From NCBI RefSeq assembly GCF_000473245.1, contig NC_022524.1, positions 2,690,501-2,754,500 of the forward strand: a stretch of DNA of 64,000 nt, given 5' to 3'. Shown piece after piece: positions 33,187-41,727 of the stretch (position 1 is the first letter of the stretch; each line of letters begins with the position of its first letter). The position numbers were made by a program, and so were the translations under genes. The DNA is from Bacillus infantis NRRL B-14911. GTDB lineage: Bacteria; Bacillota; Bacilli; Bacillales; Cytobacillaceae. The notes beneath the pieces are model-generated. The model made no database searches, was not told the DNA's origin, and saw only the letters and a program-made list of their open reading frames with translations.

Positions 33187-33299
33187 GTTGCTAATATATC
33201 CCAATACTTGCTAATAAAATGTAAAACTTGCTAATATATCCGAAAAGCTGCTAATAAAATCCATTTCTTGCTAATAAAACGAAAAACTTGCTAATAAAC
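33187..33299. repeat. Tandem repeat with exact 20-bp period, 6 units
   Basis: TTGCTAATA (CTGCTAATA once) begins at 33188, 33208, 33228, 33248, 33268 and 33288, exactly 20 bases apart. Units alternate between TATATCC and TAAAA-type endings. The block lies in the gap upstream of ggt and downstream of the gene at 33362, and no reading frame uses it. Confidence 0.9.
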
Positions 33300-33336
33300 C
33301 ACACGCCGCATTCCGCCACGTTCCCTACATACGAAA

Positions 33337-33359
33337 AAAAGAGCCCACTCAGGCTCTTT
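33337..33359 (-). terminator. Rho-independent terminator
   Basis: Minus strand AAAGAGCC, a 6-base loop, GGCTCTTTTTTTCG. It follows the gene ending at 33362. Confidence 0.88.
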
Positions 33360-33361
33360 CA

Positions 33362-33703
33362 TCAAGAAATAAACAAAAACAGCTGTCTTTGCCCATCGGC
33401 ATCCAGCCTATCTGTAAGGTCAATCCACTTCATTCTGGTTCTCCGTTCTTCAACCAGCTTGTTAATCTCCCGCTCGATCATTTGCATCCTTTGATAGGTT
33501 TCCGTCACTCCCAGGCTGAACTTTTCTGCCGCCTGTTTATGCGGGGAGTGCTTGACCAGGAGGCTCATGAACTGGTCGGAGGTTTCGGACTGCTGTGCAA
33601 GACGGTCCTCTATGTTTGTGACATATTGGTAGAGATCCCGGTCTTCAGGGGGCAGCCCCGAGACAATCTCTCTTATGATTATATCGACGAGTCTTTCATT
33701 CAT
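33362..33703 (-). CDS. Hypothetical coiled-coil protein (113 aa)
   Basis: ATG at 33703 is chosen for GGGGTG eight bases upstream. The protein is nearly all helical: ERLVDIIIREIVSGLPPEDRD, then a long amphipathic stretch YQRMQMIEREINKLVEERRTRMKW. No cysteines, signal or membrane segment. I do not recognise the family. Confidence 0.6.
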   Translation of the reverse strand: MNERLVDIIIREIVSGLPPEDRDLYQYVTNIEDRLAQQSETSDQFMSLLVKHSPHKQAAEKFSLGVTETYQRMQMIEREINKLVEERRTRMKWIDLTDRLDADGQRQLFLFIS

Positions 33704-33748
33704 GCTAAACACCCCGCCATGTAAGATTTGTTCCTTTAGTTTATCATA

Positions 33749-34018
33749 TTACCAGCTTGCTTTTTTGACTCCGGGGATTTGCCCTTTATGAGAATATTCA
33801 CGGAAAGCGATCCTGGACATTTTAAATTTGCGCAGGTATCCGCGCGGACGGCCTGTCACCTCACAGCGATTCTTCAATCGGGTTGGGGATGAATCGCGCG
33901 GCAGCCTTCTCAGTGCCTCATAATCGCCCTTCTCCTTCAGTTCCCTGCGGATCTCAGCATATTTAGCGACCATCTCCTGCCGCTTTTTCTCTTTTGCTAC
34001 TTTTGATTTTTTAGCCAT
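33749..34018 (-). CDS. rpsN: Zinc-independent ribosomal protein S14 paralogue
   Basis: ATG at 34018 gives 89 residues, [14 protein letters not shown] to IPGVKKASW. It is the C-minus form: the region that in the zinc form carries CXXC pairs reads [27 protein letters not shown], with a single cysteine. Such paralogues replace the zinc-binding S14 when zinc is scarce and are Zur-controlled in Bacillus. Two Zur-like boxes lie upstream, which agrees. Component of the 30S subunit. Confidence 0.95.
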   Translation of the reverse strand: MAKKSKVAKEKKRQEMVAKYAEIRRELKEKGDYEALRRLPRDSSPTRLKNRCEVTGRPRGYLRKFKMSRIAFREYSHKGQIPGVKKASW

Positions 34019-34041
34019 TTTAACGAATACCTCCATGAATT

Positions 34042-34062
34042 AATACGTAACAATTACGATTT
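34042..34062. promoter_or_regulatory. Zur box, proximal
   Basis: On the minus strand AAATCGTAATTGTTACG followed by TATT. It matches the Bacillus Zur consensus TCGTAATnATTACGA in 11-12 of 15 positions. It lies 24-44 bases before the rpsN start. Confidence 0.75.
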
Positions 34063-34106
34063 AAACAAGATAAAATAAAGATAGAACAGCGAGATCGGAA
34101 AAGGAT

Positions 34107-34125
34107 AAATCGTAACCATTACTAT
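34107..34125. promoter_or_regulatory. Zur-box-like sequence, distal
   Basis: AAATCGTAACCATTAC followed by TAT on the plus strand. It keeps TCGTAA and ATTAC but lacks the last GA. It is about 65 bases from the proximal box and may be a second, weaker Zur site. Confidence 0.55.
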
Positions 34126-34185
34126 CTATAACAAAATATATCGTACCATGAATCAGCCTTTCGTGTAAACCCGCCTGCTCGAAAA

Positions 34186-34213
34186 CAAAAAGAAGCTGCC
34201 AAAAGACAGCTCC
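34186..34213 (-). terminator. Rho-independent terminator of the tct operon
   Basis: Minus strand AGCTGTCTTTTGGCAGCTTCTTTTTG. It follows the tctA stop. Confidence 0.85.
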
Positions 34214-34220
34214 CTCCTCA

Positions 34221-35729
34221 CTATGCAGCATGTGATCCTTTAGACGAACCAGACTTCTTTTTTCTCCTGAAAAGCGGCACAATCATAACAAGAACAGCTA
34301 TGATCATGAGCGTCAGGCCGATTGGGCGATCCAGCAGGATAGCCAGACTGCCGTCTGAGATAGTCAGTGTCTGCCTCAGTGCCTGCTCCATCATTCCGCC
34401 CAGGATAAAGGCAAGGATAAAAGGTGCCGCCGGGAAAGAGAAAATTCTCATAAGAAATCCAATGATGCCGAAGATCAGAAGCAGGTACAAATCAAACGTG
34501 TTGAAGCTCAAGGCATATACGCCTACCATACTGAAAGTTATAACGAGTGAAATCAGCATCGGCCTCGGAATTGTGAGCACCTTAGCTATATACGGCACAA
34601 GGGGCAGATTCAAAATCAAAAGAAACACATTGCCGATATACATGCTCGCAATAATGCCCCAGAATACATCCGGGTGATCCTGAACCAGCAGGGGTCCCGG
34701 CTGGATGCCCAGCACCAGGAAGGCCCCCAGCAGGACTGCAGTTGTCCCGGATCCCGGAATACCGAGGCTCAAAAGAGGGACGAATGCTCCTCCGGTTGCT
34801 GCATTATTGGCTGTTTCCGGAGCAGCCAGTCCCCTGATGGAGCCTTTCCCGAATTCTTCCGGCTTTTTCGCAAGCTTTTTTTCTGTAATATAGCCGATGA
34901 AAGAAGCGATAGTCGCCCCTGCTCCAGGAAGGACGCCGAGGATGAAACCCAGTACCGATTGGCGGGCCATCGGTCCCTTCATCTCCTGGAAGTCTTCCCT
35001 GGTGATTTTCAGGCTGCCGATGTTCTCATTTTCCGATGAAGAAGTATTCTTCCTATTAAATATCAATGTACAAACCTCTGCCAGGGCAAAAAGCCCAAGA
35101 GCGATGATAAGGAAATCGATGCCTTCCAGCAGATAGGCGTTGTCAAAGGTGAAACGGGCTGTGCCTGTCTGCCCGTCGATTCCAATAGTCACGACAATGA
35201 CGCCGAGAGTGGCCGAGATAAAAGCCTTTAGTGTGGATCCTTCTGACAAGCTGGAAATGGCCGTCAGTCCCAAAAGCATCAAAGCGAAGTATTCGACGGG
35301 GCCAAATGAAACGGCAACCGACGAAAGAAGCGGGGAAAACAGCATCAATAGAACAACGCTGACTGTCCCGCCAAAGAACGATGCAATGGCGGCAATGGCC
35401 AGCGCCTTGCCCGCCTTCCCCTGCTGGGCCATCGGATAGCCATCAAATGCGGTAGCAACCGTCCCCGATACTCCCGGTGCATTCAGCAGGATCGAAGAGG
35501 ACGATCCGCCGAAGATCGCTCCATAATAGACTCCTGCCATCATCATCAGCGCAATGGCTGGGTCCATATTATAGGTGACCGGGATCATGATGGCAATCGC
35601 ACTGATTGGGCCAAGGCCCGGCATCATGCCGATGAATGTACCGATGAAAACACCGAGGAATACAAATAAGATCCCCTGCAGGCTCAGTGCAACCTGAAAC
35701 CCTGATAATAATCCTTCAAACGAACCCAT
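34221..35729 (-). CDS. tctA: TctA, large permease of tripartite tricarboxylate transporter
   Basis: 502 residues, about 11-12 helices. TctA marks: GMMPGLGPISAIAIMIPVTY near 33-52 (PGLGP), YYGAIFGGSSSSILLNAPG, LGVLPGAGATIASFIGYITEKKLAK near 265-290 and GLAAPETANNAATGGAFVPLLSLGIPGSGTTA. This is the transmembrane channel of a TTT system that takes up citrate or related tricarboxylates using a periplasmic-type receptor. It is the third gene of tctCBA. Confidence 0.95.
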   Translation of the reverse strand: MGSFEGLLSGFQVALSLQGILFVFLGVFIGTFIGMMPGLGPISAIAIMIPVTYNMDPAIALMMMAGVYYGAIFGGSSSSILLNAPGVSGTVATAFDGYPMAQQGKAGKALAIAAIASFFGGTVSVVLLMLFSPLLSSVAVSFGPVEYFALMLLGLTAISSLSEGSTLKAFISATLGVIVVTIGIDGQTGTARFTFDNAYLLEGIDFLIIALGLFALAEVCTLIFNRKNTSSSENENIGSLKITREDFQEMKGPMARQSVLGFILGVLPGAGATIASFIGYITEKKLAKKPEEFGKGSIRGLAAPETANNAATGGAFVPLLSLGIPGSGTTAVLLGAFLVLGIQPGPLLVQDHPDVFWGIIASMYIGNVFLLILNLPLVPYIAKVLTIPRPMLISLVITFSMVGVYALSFNTFDLYLLLIFGIIGFLMRIFSFPAAPFILAFILGGMMEQALRQTLTISDGSLAILLDRPIGLTLMIIAVLVMIVPLFRRKKKSGSSKGSHAA

Positions 35730-35741
35730 AAGATCCCTCCT

Positions 35742-36200
35742 TTAAAATGGCAGAATGCCTGCCGGCAGTGAGATTTGCAGCAGATAATTGAACATCATGT
35801 AAATGGACAGCGAGAAGACGACCGAAACGATTGCATTTGTCCATTTTTTCTTATAGCCCAAATACCAGGTTGTGATAAATATGAAAAGAGCCGTCATGAC
35901 TACAAAGCCGACCATTTCAAAAAAGAAGATATAAACCAATATAAACGCGCAGACAGTAAGCAATGTCCTTGCTTCGCCTTCCGGTATCTTCCGCTTTTTC
36001 TTTTCTTCTTCCGTCTCCGCCTTCCTGGAAAAAAACAGCAGGACAGACAGCAGGAGAAGCAGAAAGCCCAGAGATTTTGGCACAAAGTCTGCATCAATTG
36101 CCGCATACGGATACTCAGGCAGCCTGAAGCTCAAAATAAGGTAAAACAGTGCAAACCCTATTAATACAAGGCCAATTTTTCGATTGATTGGCTTGAGCAT
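35742..36200 (-). CDS. tctB: TctB, small permease subunit
   Basis: 152 residues, four helices. Typical TctB layout: an N-terminal helix (IGLVLIGFALFYLILSF), then a loop with PKSLGFLLLLLSVLLFF, a charged cytosolic loop (AETEEEKKKRKIPEGEA) and a C-terminal pair ending NYLLQISLPAGILPF. It lies 12 bases before tctA and 14 after tctC. Confidence 0.9.
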   Translation of the reverse strand: MLKPINRKIGLVLIGFALFYLILSFRLPEYPYAAIDADFVPKSLGFLLLLLSVLLFFSRKAETEEEKKKRKIPEGEARTLLTVCAFILVYIFFFEMVGFVVMTALFIFITTWYLGYKKKWTNAIVSVVFSLSIYMMFNYLLQISLPAGILPF

Positions 36201-36214
36201 GTATGATTCCCCCT

Positions 36215-37219
36215 TTATCTGATCAGCTTCAGCTCATCAAGCAGTTTATACAATTCATCGTTTTCCTTCTTTAGAAACTCCTTGTATTCGCCGCTGTCCA
36301 TATAGAGCTCATTCCAGCCATATTTCTCGCGGATCTTTTTCCACTCCGGCGAATCATTCAGCTTTTTTAGCCTTTCTTCGTAATACTGAATTTGCTTTTC
36401 ATCCATATTAGGAGGCCCAAAGAAGCCCCTCCAGTTCACAAAGGTTTCATTGATGCCCTGCTCAATGGCTGTCGGGAAATCCTCGAGTGTATCGCCCTTC
36501 AATCTTTCCGGAGAAGTTACTCCCAGCACTTTTATCTTTCCGGCACGCACCTGCTCGATTGTTTCAGAAGTACCGGCAGAATAAACGTCAACACTTCCGT
36601 TGAGGAGCTGTGTCAGTGCTCCGCCATCCTGGTCTGAAACATATTTGATTTTAGTCACATCCACACCGGCGGCTTTGGCAATCTTGATAAATTGGATATG
36701 GTCCATGCTTCCTGGAGATGAAACGCCAACCACCGAGATTTTGGAAGGATCTTTTTTCATATCATCAAACAAATCATTCAGATCATCCCATTTTGCATCA
36801 GCCCTGACAGCAAAGGCTGCATAGTCGGCAATCAGATTGGACAGCGGGGTAAAGTCGTCTACTCCGTATTTTGACTGCCCATTAAGTGGTACAAGAATAA
36901 TAGGCGGAGACGAGACAAATATATTATGAGGGTTGCCTTCCTTTTTCATCATATACGCCCAGCCGACGGCTCCCCCTCCGCCCGGTTTATTGATGACAGG
37001 CATCCTTTGATCAATAAGCCCGTCCTTTTCTAGCGTCTGGGCAACCATGCGGGCTGTGGTATCCCAGCCTCCGCCGGCTCCAGCCGTAGCCACCACTTCG
37101 ATCGGCTTGCTTGGCATCCATTTGCCATCCTTATAAATGCCTGCAGCTTCCTTGCTCGAGCAGGCTGACATCATCACCATGCAGAGCAGCAGTGCTGCTG
37201 CCAGAATCATTTTTTTCAT
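36215..37219 (-). CDS. tctC: TctC, tricarboxylate-binding lipoprotein
   Basis: ATG at 37219 (AAAGGAG ten bases upstream); 334 residues. Lipoprotein signal MKKMILAAALLLCMVMMSAC with lipobox MSAC. The Bug/TctC fold is shown by RPIEVV-type KPIEVVATAGAGGGWDTTARMVA, VINKPGGGGAVGWAYM, then SVVGVSSPGSMDHIQF and VKYVSDQDGGALTQLLNGSVDV. It captures the substrate outside the membrane and delivers it to TctAB. A cre site lies upstream. Confidence 0.93.
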   Translation of the reverse strand: MKKMILAAALLLCMVMMSACSSKEAAGIYKDGKWMPSKPIEVVATAGAGGGWDTTARMVAQTLEKDGLIDQRMPVINKPGGGGAVGWAYMMKKEGNPHNIFVSSPPIILVPLNGQSKYGVDDFTPLSNLIADYAAFAVRADAKWDDLNDLFDDMKKDPSKISVVGVSSPGSMDHIQFIKIAKAAGVDVTKIKYVSDQDGGALTQLLNGSVDVYSAGTSETIEQVRAGKIKVLGVTSPERLKGDTLEDFPTAIEQGINETFVNWRGFFGPPNMDEKQIQYYEERLKKLNDSPEWKKIREKYGWNELYMDSGEYKEFLKKENDELYKLLDELKLIR

Positions 37220-37243
37220 CAAACTTTTGCTCCTTTCCATGAG

Positions 37244-37257
37244 TGAAAACGTTTTCT
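37244..37257. promoter_or_regulatory. cre site (CcpA operator) upstream of tctC
   Basis: TGAAAACGTTTTCT matches the cre consensus TGWAANCGNTNWCA at 13 of 14 positions. It is 25 bases before the tctC start, inside the likely promoter or leader, which predicts repression by glucose. Confidence 0.8.
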
Positions 37258-37365
37258 TTTTTGTTATTGTAAAAAAATCAGAAAAGTTTGTATCTATTAA
37301 ACAAGTATTGAGCGTTAAGAACTTTGCGGGCTTTTTGTTCATTTTGTTCACGGGGTTGAGAACAC

Positions 37366-37406
37366 AAAAAAGCTGCACCCTCATCAGCTAACATGGGGTG
37401 CAGCTA
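37366..37406 (-). terminator. Rho-independent terminator of the two-component operon
   Basis: Minus strand AGCTGCACCC, a 14-base loop, GGGTGCAGCTTTTTTG. It separates the regulator genes from tctC. Confidence 0.88.
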
Positions 37407-37420
37407 TTATAAACTATAGA

Positions 37421-38098
37421 CTATAATCGATAATATTTTCTCTCGGGCCTTCCGACAATTCCATATTCCAGCTCAGCTTTTGCTTCATCGGAGGCTACCA
37501 GGTATTCCAGGTATCTGCGGGCAGTCGTCCTTGAAGCGCCCATTTCCTTTCCAAGTTCTTCTGCATTAACGCCTTGCTTCATACCGTCCAGGATTTCTTT
37601 CACTTTTTTTAAAGTGAGTGAATCGATTCCTTTGGGCATCTTTTCGGAAGCTATTACTGCCGCTGAACTGCTGCTTAAATAATGATCGATTGCTTCTTGC
37701 GTCAGTTCACTTTCCCGGCATTCGAGTAAATCTCTTTTTTTGTTCACTTTGCGGATTGCTTCCGTGAAACGTTCAAAGGTTACCGGCTTGATCATATAAT
37801 CGATCACTCCGTATCTCAAGGACTCCTCTACCATCTGTTTTTCATTGGATGCGGTAATCATGATCACTTCAAGATTGGGAAAGCATTGTCTTATTTTAGG
37901 CAGAAGGCTGCTTCCAAGCTCGTCCGGCATATAGATATCCATAATCAGCAGATCTGATTCCTTTTCCTCGAGCAGTTCCAGTGCTTCTGCAGCATTCAAT
38001 GCTTTTCCAATACACTCGATGCCGTATAATTTTTCTATGAATTGTTCATGGATGGCAGCCACCCGGTAATCATCTTCTGCTATAATCGCTTTGATCAT
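37421..38098 (-). CDS. CitB/DctR-family response regulator
   Basis: 225 residues. A receiver domain with phosphoacceptor Asp54 (LLIMDIYMPDE), conserved Thr (MITAS) and Lys104 (IKPVTFERF), then a C-terminal winged-helix-like domain with GVNAEELGKEMGASRTTARRYLEYL, as in CitT/DctR/DpiA regulators. It sits 14 bases after the kinase gene and next to tctCBA, so it most likely activates that operon in response to external tricarboxylate. Confidence 0.92.
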   Translation of the reverse strand: MIKAIIAEDDYRVAAIHEQFIEKLYGIECIGKALNAAEALELLEEKESDLLIMDIYMPDELGSSLLPKIRQCFPNLEVIMITASNEKQMVEESLRYGVIDYMIKPVTFERFTEAIRKVNKKRDLLECRESELTQEAIDHYLSSSSAAVIASEKMPKGIDSLTLKKVKEILDGMKQGVNAEELGKEMGASRTTARRYLEYLVASDEAKAELEYGIVGRPERKYYRL

Positions 38099-38112
38099 TC
38101 TTTCTCATCCTC

Positions 38113-39693
38113 TTATATTTTTGGCAGGAAAACAGTGAAAATCGTCCCCGCCTCTCCAGTCTTCATTTCAATCGTTCCATCCAGTTCCCCGACTGCCTGG
38201 CTGACGAGAGCAAGCCCATATCCCCTGCCGTCCTTTTCTTTTGTCGAGAAGCCTTTTTCAAAAATCCGCTGCTCATCCTCAGGCAAGATTCCTCCTCCAT
38301 TATCTTCCACTTCAAAGACAATGTCATTACCGATATCTGTAGCAAAGAAAGAAATACGCCTGTCCGCCATCCCTTCTGTCGCTTCTATGGCATTATCAAT
38401 CAGATTGCCGATGATCGTAATCAAATGGGTAACCGTCATTCTTTCCGGCAGCGGTTCAACCGCCGAGCTGTCATCAATCGTAAAGCTTACCTTCTTTTCA
38501 GAGGCTTTCGCCAATTTTCCCAGCAGGACTGCCTGCAGGCTGCTGTCCCTGATCTGCTCGAACAGAATGAGATTTTGCTGATCATGGGCACCTGATTCCT
38601 CCTGGATCATACGGACCGCTTCCTCATACTGACCCAGCTGCATCATGCCGGACAGCACATATAATTTATTTGTAAATTCATGCGTCTGGGCGCGAAGGTC
38701 CTCAGAATATTGCCTCACTTCTGATAAAGTATTAAGCATCTCATTAATTTCGGTTTTGTCCCTGAAGCTGGCGACCGCCCCAATAACCTCATCGTTCTCA
38801 ACGATAGGCGTCCGGTTCACAACGACTGGTTTTTCCTCGAGGAGTACTTCCACATCTTTTTCGGGCACACCTGTTTCCAAAACCTTATTCATGCCCGTCC
38901 CCTTGATAACATCAGCGATTCTCTTATTTACTCCGTCTTCATCTAGAGCGAGAATCCGCCGGGCAGATGGATTCATCATCGTGATGACACCATAACGATT
39001 CACAGCAATGATCCCTTCTTTCACCGAATCAAGGATTGCACTCCTTTCATGGTATAAGGAGGCAATTTCATGCGGCTCCAGACCCATCATATCTTTCCGG
39101 ATATCTCTAGCAAGCAGTGTCCCTCCTGCTACTCCAAGGAGAATGGCTCCAAAAGAGATGAGCCCGATTTTCTTCAGCCTGCTTAAAGCCTCCTCCTCGA
39201 TATCATCCATCAGGAAACCTACTGATACTATGCCTGCAATATCCCCATTGTCATCCACTATTGGCGCCTTCCCTCTAATTGAAGGTCCAAGCGTCCCAGT
39301 AGCTTTTGACACATATGCTTCTCCCTGTTCGAGGGCCCGCTCATTATCTTCACCAACCATCCGCCCGCCAATCTTGCCGGCATCCGGATGTGAATAGCGA
39401 ATGCTGTCCGCATTTCCTATAACGATAAATTCAGCATCAATATCCTCCCTGATTCTCTCTGCCAGCGGCTGGATTTTTTCTGAGGGATTATCCTCTCCAA
39501 AAGCGTCCCTTACCCCAGGCATATGAGAAACCGCCAGCGCCACATAAAGGGCCTGCTTGCCCATACTTTCCTCTGTCTGTTCAAATTCTACATAAGCGTA
39601 TAGCCCGGACAAAAGCACAATGACTCCCGCTATTAGCCATACAATCAATACGATAATCTTCGTGCGCATCGTAACCGCTTTCTTTTTTCTCAT
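38113..39693 (-). CDS. CitA/DcuS-family sensor histidine kinase
   Basis: 526 residues. Two membrane helices (about 12-34 and 174-196) bracket an extracytoplasmic sCACHE domain (IRYSHPDAGKIGGRMVGED near 98-116, GPSIRGKAPIVDDNGDIAGIVSVGF near 136-160, both typical of citrate/dicarboxylate sensors). A PAS domain follows, then the SpoB-type histidine box with His338 (RAQTHEFTNKLYVLSGMMQLG) and an ATPase domain (NLIDNAIEAT, DNGGGI, GYGLALV). It would sense citrate-like ligands. The partner regulator is adjacent. Confidence 0.93.
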   Translation of the reverse strand: MRKKKAVTMRTKIIVLIVWLIAGVIVLLSGLYAYVEFEQTEESMGKQALYVALAVSHMPGVRDAFGEDNPSEKIQPLAERIREDIDAEFIVIGNADSIRYSHPDAGKIGGRMVGEDNERALEQGEAYVSKATGTLGPSIRGKAPIVDDNGDIAGIVSVGFLMDDIEEEALSRLKKIGLISFGAILLGVAGGTLLARDIRKDMMGLEPHEIASLYHERSAILDSVKEGIIAVNRYGVITMMNPSARRILALDEDGVNKRIADVIKGTGMNKVLETGVPEKDVEVLLEEKPVVVNRTPIVENDEVIGAVASFRDKTEINEMLNTLSEVRQYSEDLRAQTHEFTNKLYVLSGMMQLGQYEEAVRMIQEESGAHDQQNLILFEQIRDSSLQAVLLGKLAKASEKKVSFTIDDSSAVEPLPERMTVTHLITIIGNLIDNAIEATEGMADRRISFFATDIGNDIVFEVEDNGGGILPEDEQRIFEKGFSTKEKDGRGYGLALVSQAVGELDGTIEMKTGEAGTIFTVFLPKI

Positions 39694-39780
39694 AAGCTGG
39701 CACCCCGAACTGTTTGTCTTCTATTATAATAGTCAATTTCAAATAGAGTGTCATATGTATTGGTGAAAACTGGACTCGCT

Positions 39781-40212
39781 TTATTTCGAGATTATCAAAA
39801 TACTATAATCTTCTTTTTTCCACCCGCAGCCGGTAAGGGTATAATTTGACTGCTTTTTCCCTTTTTCTATATCAACAGACTTGCATTCTCTTTCTTCAAT
39901 CATTCCCGCTCCAAAACCATCTCTTCGTGTATCAAGAATAGAATGAATGACTTGCCCATCATATTCAAGATCATGAAGGATCGGGGCGCCTTCTTCTGTA
40001 TAACTTACCACCCTGATGGTATCTTTACGCCCTTGCTGTACATGGACGATAAAGGAATTAAACCGGTCCAGGTTCTGGATTTCTCCGTGCATGGAGACAA
40101 TATCATCTTCTGAAGGCTTGTAGTCTGGGAGTTTAGGTGCAGGTTCCTCCTGGGTTTGGCAGGCCAGGAGGATGAGAGAAACCAATATGTAAAGGGGGAA
40201 GAGTTTTTTCAA
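39781..40212 (-). CDS. DUF4362 lipoprotein
   Basis: A TTG start at 40212 is preferred because GGAGGG lies six bases upstream and yields a proper lipoprotein signal LKKLFPLYILVSLILLAC (lipobox LLAC). The mature part carries the DUF4362 pattern MHGEIQNLDRFNSFIVHVQQG, RVVSYTEEGAPILHDLEYDG and a Cys-containing end (ECKSVDIEKG... TGCGW). Function unknown. It is monocistronic. Confidence 0.75.
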   Translation of the reverse strand: MKKLFPLYILVSLILLACQTQEEPAPKLPDYKPSEDDIVSMHGEIQNLDRFNSFIVHVQQGRKDTIRVVSYTEEGAPILHDLEYDGQVIHSILDTRRDGFGAGMIEERECKSVDIEKGKKQSNYTLTGCGWKKEDYSILIISK

Positions 40213-40275
40213 AAAGCAGCCCTCCAAATATATATTATCTCAGATTATACCATTTGAAAGCTTGTCTATTAAATG

Positions 40276-40313
40276 AAAAAAGCTCGACCCTGTCACCAGG
40301 ATCAAGCCTCTTT
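40276..40313 (-). terminator. Rho-independent terminator
   Basis: Minus strand GCTTGATCCTG, GTGA, CAGGGTCGAGCTTTTTTC. It directly follows the chaB stop. Confidence 0.8.
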
Positions 40314-40314
40314 C

Positions 40315-40518
40315 CTATTCTTCCTTCTCCACCCAGTTATCATCATCGTCTTTCTCATACTTTTTCTTCACCGCACTCCACGCCACCTTGAAGGCTGTTT
40401 CTTCTTCGTCGTATTCTTCACTTGCTGAGTTGAAGGCTTCTTTGAAGATTTCCTGGGCGTGATGCGGCAGATTGTCTTTGACGGAATCCGGCAGTTCACT
40501 TAGTTTATCGTATGGCAT
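40315..40518 (-). CDS. chaB: ChaB-family protein
   Basis: 67 residues. The ChaB fold is evident: YDKLSELPDSVKDNLPHHAQEIFKEAFNSA, EETAFKVAWSAVKKKYEKDDDDNWVEK. ChaB is a small DNA-binding-like protein first described as a cation-transport regulator in E. coli; its role in Bacillus is unknown. A GGAGGAAT site precedes the ATG. Confidence 0.9.
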   Translation of the reverse strand: MPYDKLSELPDSVKDNLPHHAQEIFKEAFNSASEEYDEEETAFKVAWSAVKKKYEKDDDDNWVEKEE

Positions 40519-40593
40519 AGTGATTCCTCCTCTTCTCTTGTCCTGTTAGGTATTTTTCCTGAATGGCATTTTCTTAAACACCAGAAGTTGAAA

Positions 40594-41286
40594 TCATAGC
40601 AGGAACTGGAGGAGCGGATAAAACCATGGAATGACCAAAGAAGTAAGAATAGCCGAGAAACCCATGGCTGCGCTGGAGACTGCTCCCTGCACAGGGTCTT
40701 CTATTGCTGCCTGGCTTGTGCCGATCCCGTGGGCCACTGTTCCGATGCCAAGCCCTCTAGCGAAAGGATCGCTGATTCTTAGAAAAGATAGAATAACAGA
40801 GCCCATGACAGCCCCAAAGATACCGGCCGAGATGACGAAAACAGCTGCAAGCGGCGGGTCACCTCCGATTATTTTGGCAGCTTCGATTGCGACCGGAGTC
40901 GTGATCGCTTTCACGGCAGAGGTCGCCTGGATTTTTTCCGGGAGACCAAGCACTTTTGCCAGCAGTACGGCCGATGTGATGGTCGATAAGGTTCCAGCTG
41001 TAAGACCGATGACAGCAGGCATTAATCTTTCCCTGATCACCCTCCGGTTATGATACAGAGGAACGGCAAGAGCGACAGTGGCAGGACCAAGCATGAAGGT
41101 CATGATATTTTTAGCCGGCGTGTATTCTTCATACGTAATCCCTCCGGCAAGCAGCAGAAGGATCATGATAAGTGTAGCTGTAAAAACAGGCGTGGCAAAT
41201 GGGGAAAGCAGCCGGGCAGAAAGCGCCTTTGCCCCGATATAGACGATGATCGTCAAAAGGATGCTAATGAGTGTGATCCCGCTCAC
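40594..41286 (-). CDS. lrgB: LrgB/CidB-family membrane protein
   Basis: 230 residues, about seven helices. Signature segments: FMLGPATVALAVPLYHNRRVIRE near 64-86, ATSAVKAITTPVAIEAAKIIGGDPPLAAVFVISAGIFGAVMG near 120-160 and GTVAHGIGTSQAAIEDPVQGA near 180-200. LrgAB/CidAB act in autolysis control, and in Bacillus the family also carries pyruvate (PftAB). It overlaps lrgA by 23 bases. Confidence 0.92.
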   Translation of the reverse strand: MSGITLISILLTIIVYIGAKALSARLLSPFATPVFTATLIMILLLLAGGITYEEYTPAKNIMTFMLGPATVALAVPLYHNRRVIRERLMPAVIGLTAGTLSTITSAVLLAKVLGLPEKIQATSAVKAITTPVAIEAAKIIGGDPPLAAVFVISAGIFGAVMGSVILSFLRISDPFARGLGIGTVAHGIGTSQAAIEDPVQGAVSSAAMGFSAILTSLVIPWFYPLLQFLL

Positions 41287-41653
41287 CCTTTTCCGCCCCC
41301 TTCCCTGAAAAATAAGCTGCCAGGCCGGAAGTTATGATTAGCCCGATGACGGTACTGCCGATAATCATTATGAGAAGCTGCCAGCCGCTCGTCCGAATCA
41401 GTCCCCCGTAACTCATAAGCCCGACAGCTATCGGGATAAAAAAGAAAGCCAGGTGCCGGTTTAGGAATGCTGCCCCCTTTTCGATCTGGCTTACCTTTAC
41501 GGCACCGGTCAGCAGGAGGATGAATAAAATCATCATGCCAAGTACGCTTGCAGGAAGGGGCAGGTGAAGAATTTCAACGATAAAATCTGAAACGGCGTAA
41601 ATCATCCACAGCAAAAAAAGCTGCCATAAAAAGATAAGTGCATTTTTCACCAT
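41264..41653 (-). CDS. lrgA: LrgA/CidA-family holin-like protein
   Basis: ATG at 41653 follows AAGGGTTAGA; 129 residues, four helices. LHLPLPASVLGMMILFILLLTGAVKVSQIEKGAAFLNRHLAFFFIPIAVGLMSYGGLI is the characteristic LrgA/CidA core. It forms the small partner of the LrgB-type protein. No LytSR-type regulator gene is adjacent. Confidence 0.92.
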   Translation of the reverse strand: MVKNALIFLWQLFLLWMIYAVSDFIVEILHLPLPASVLGMMILFILLLTGAVKVSQIEKGAAFLNRHLAFFFIPIAVGLMSYGGLIRTSGWQLLIMIIGSTVIGLIITSGLAAYFSGKGAEKGERDHTH

Positions 41654-41727
41654 TCTAACCCTTCCCCCACTAGATAATCTACTATCCATAATAGAGGAAA
41701 AAGTGCAAAATTGCTTAGAATTTTATT

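Noticed and set aside
34061-34282. A 73-residue frame covering the Zur boxes
   Set aside because: It overlaps the end of tctA, the terminator and the rpsN regulatory region and has no ribosome site.
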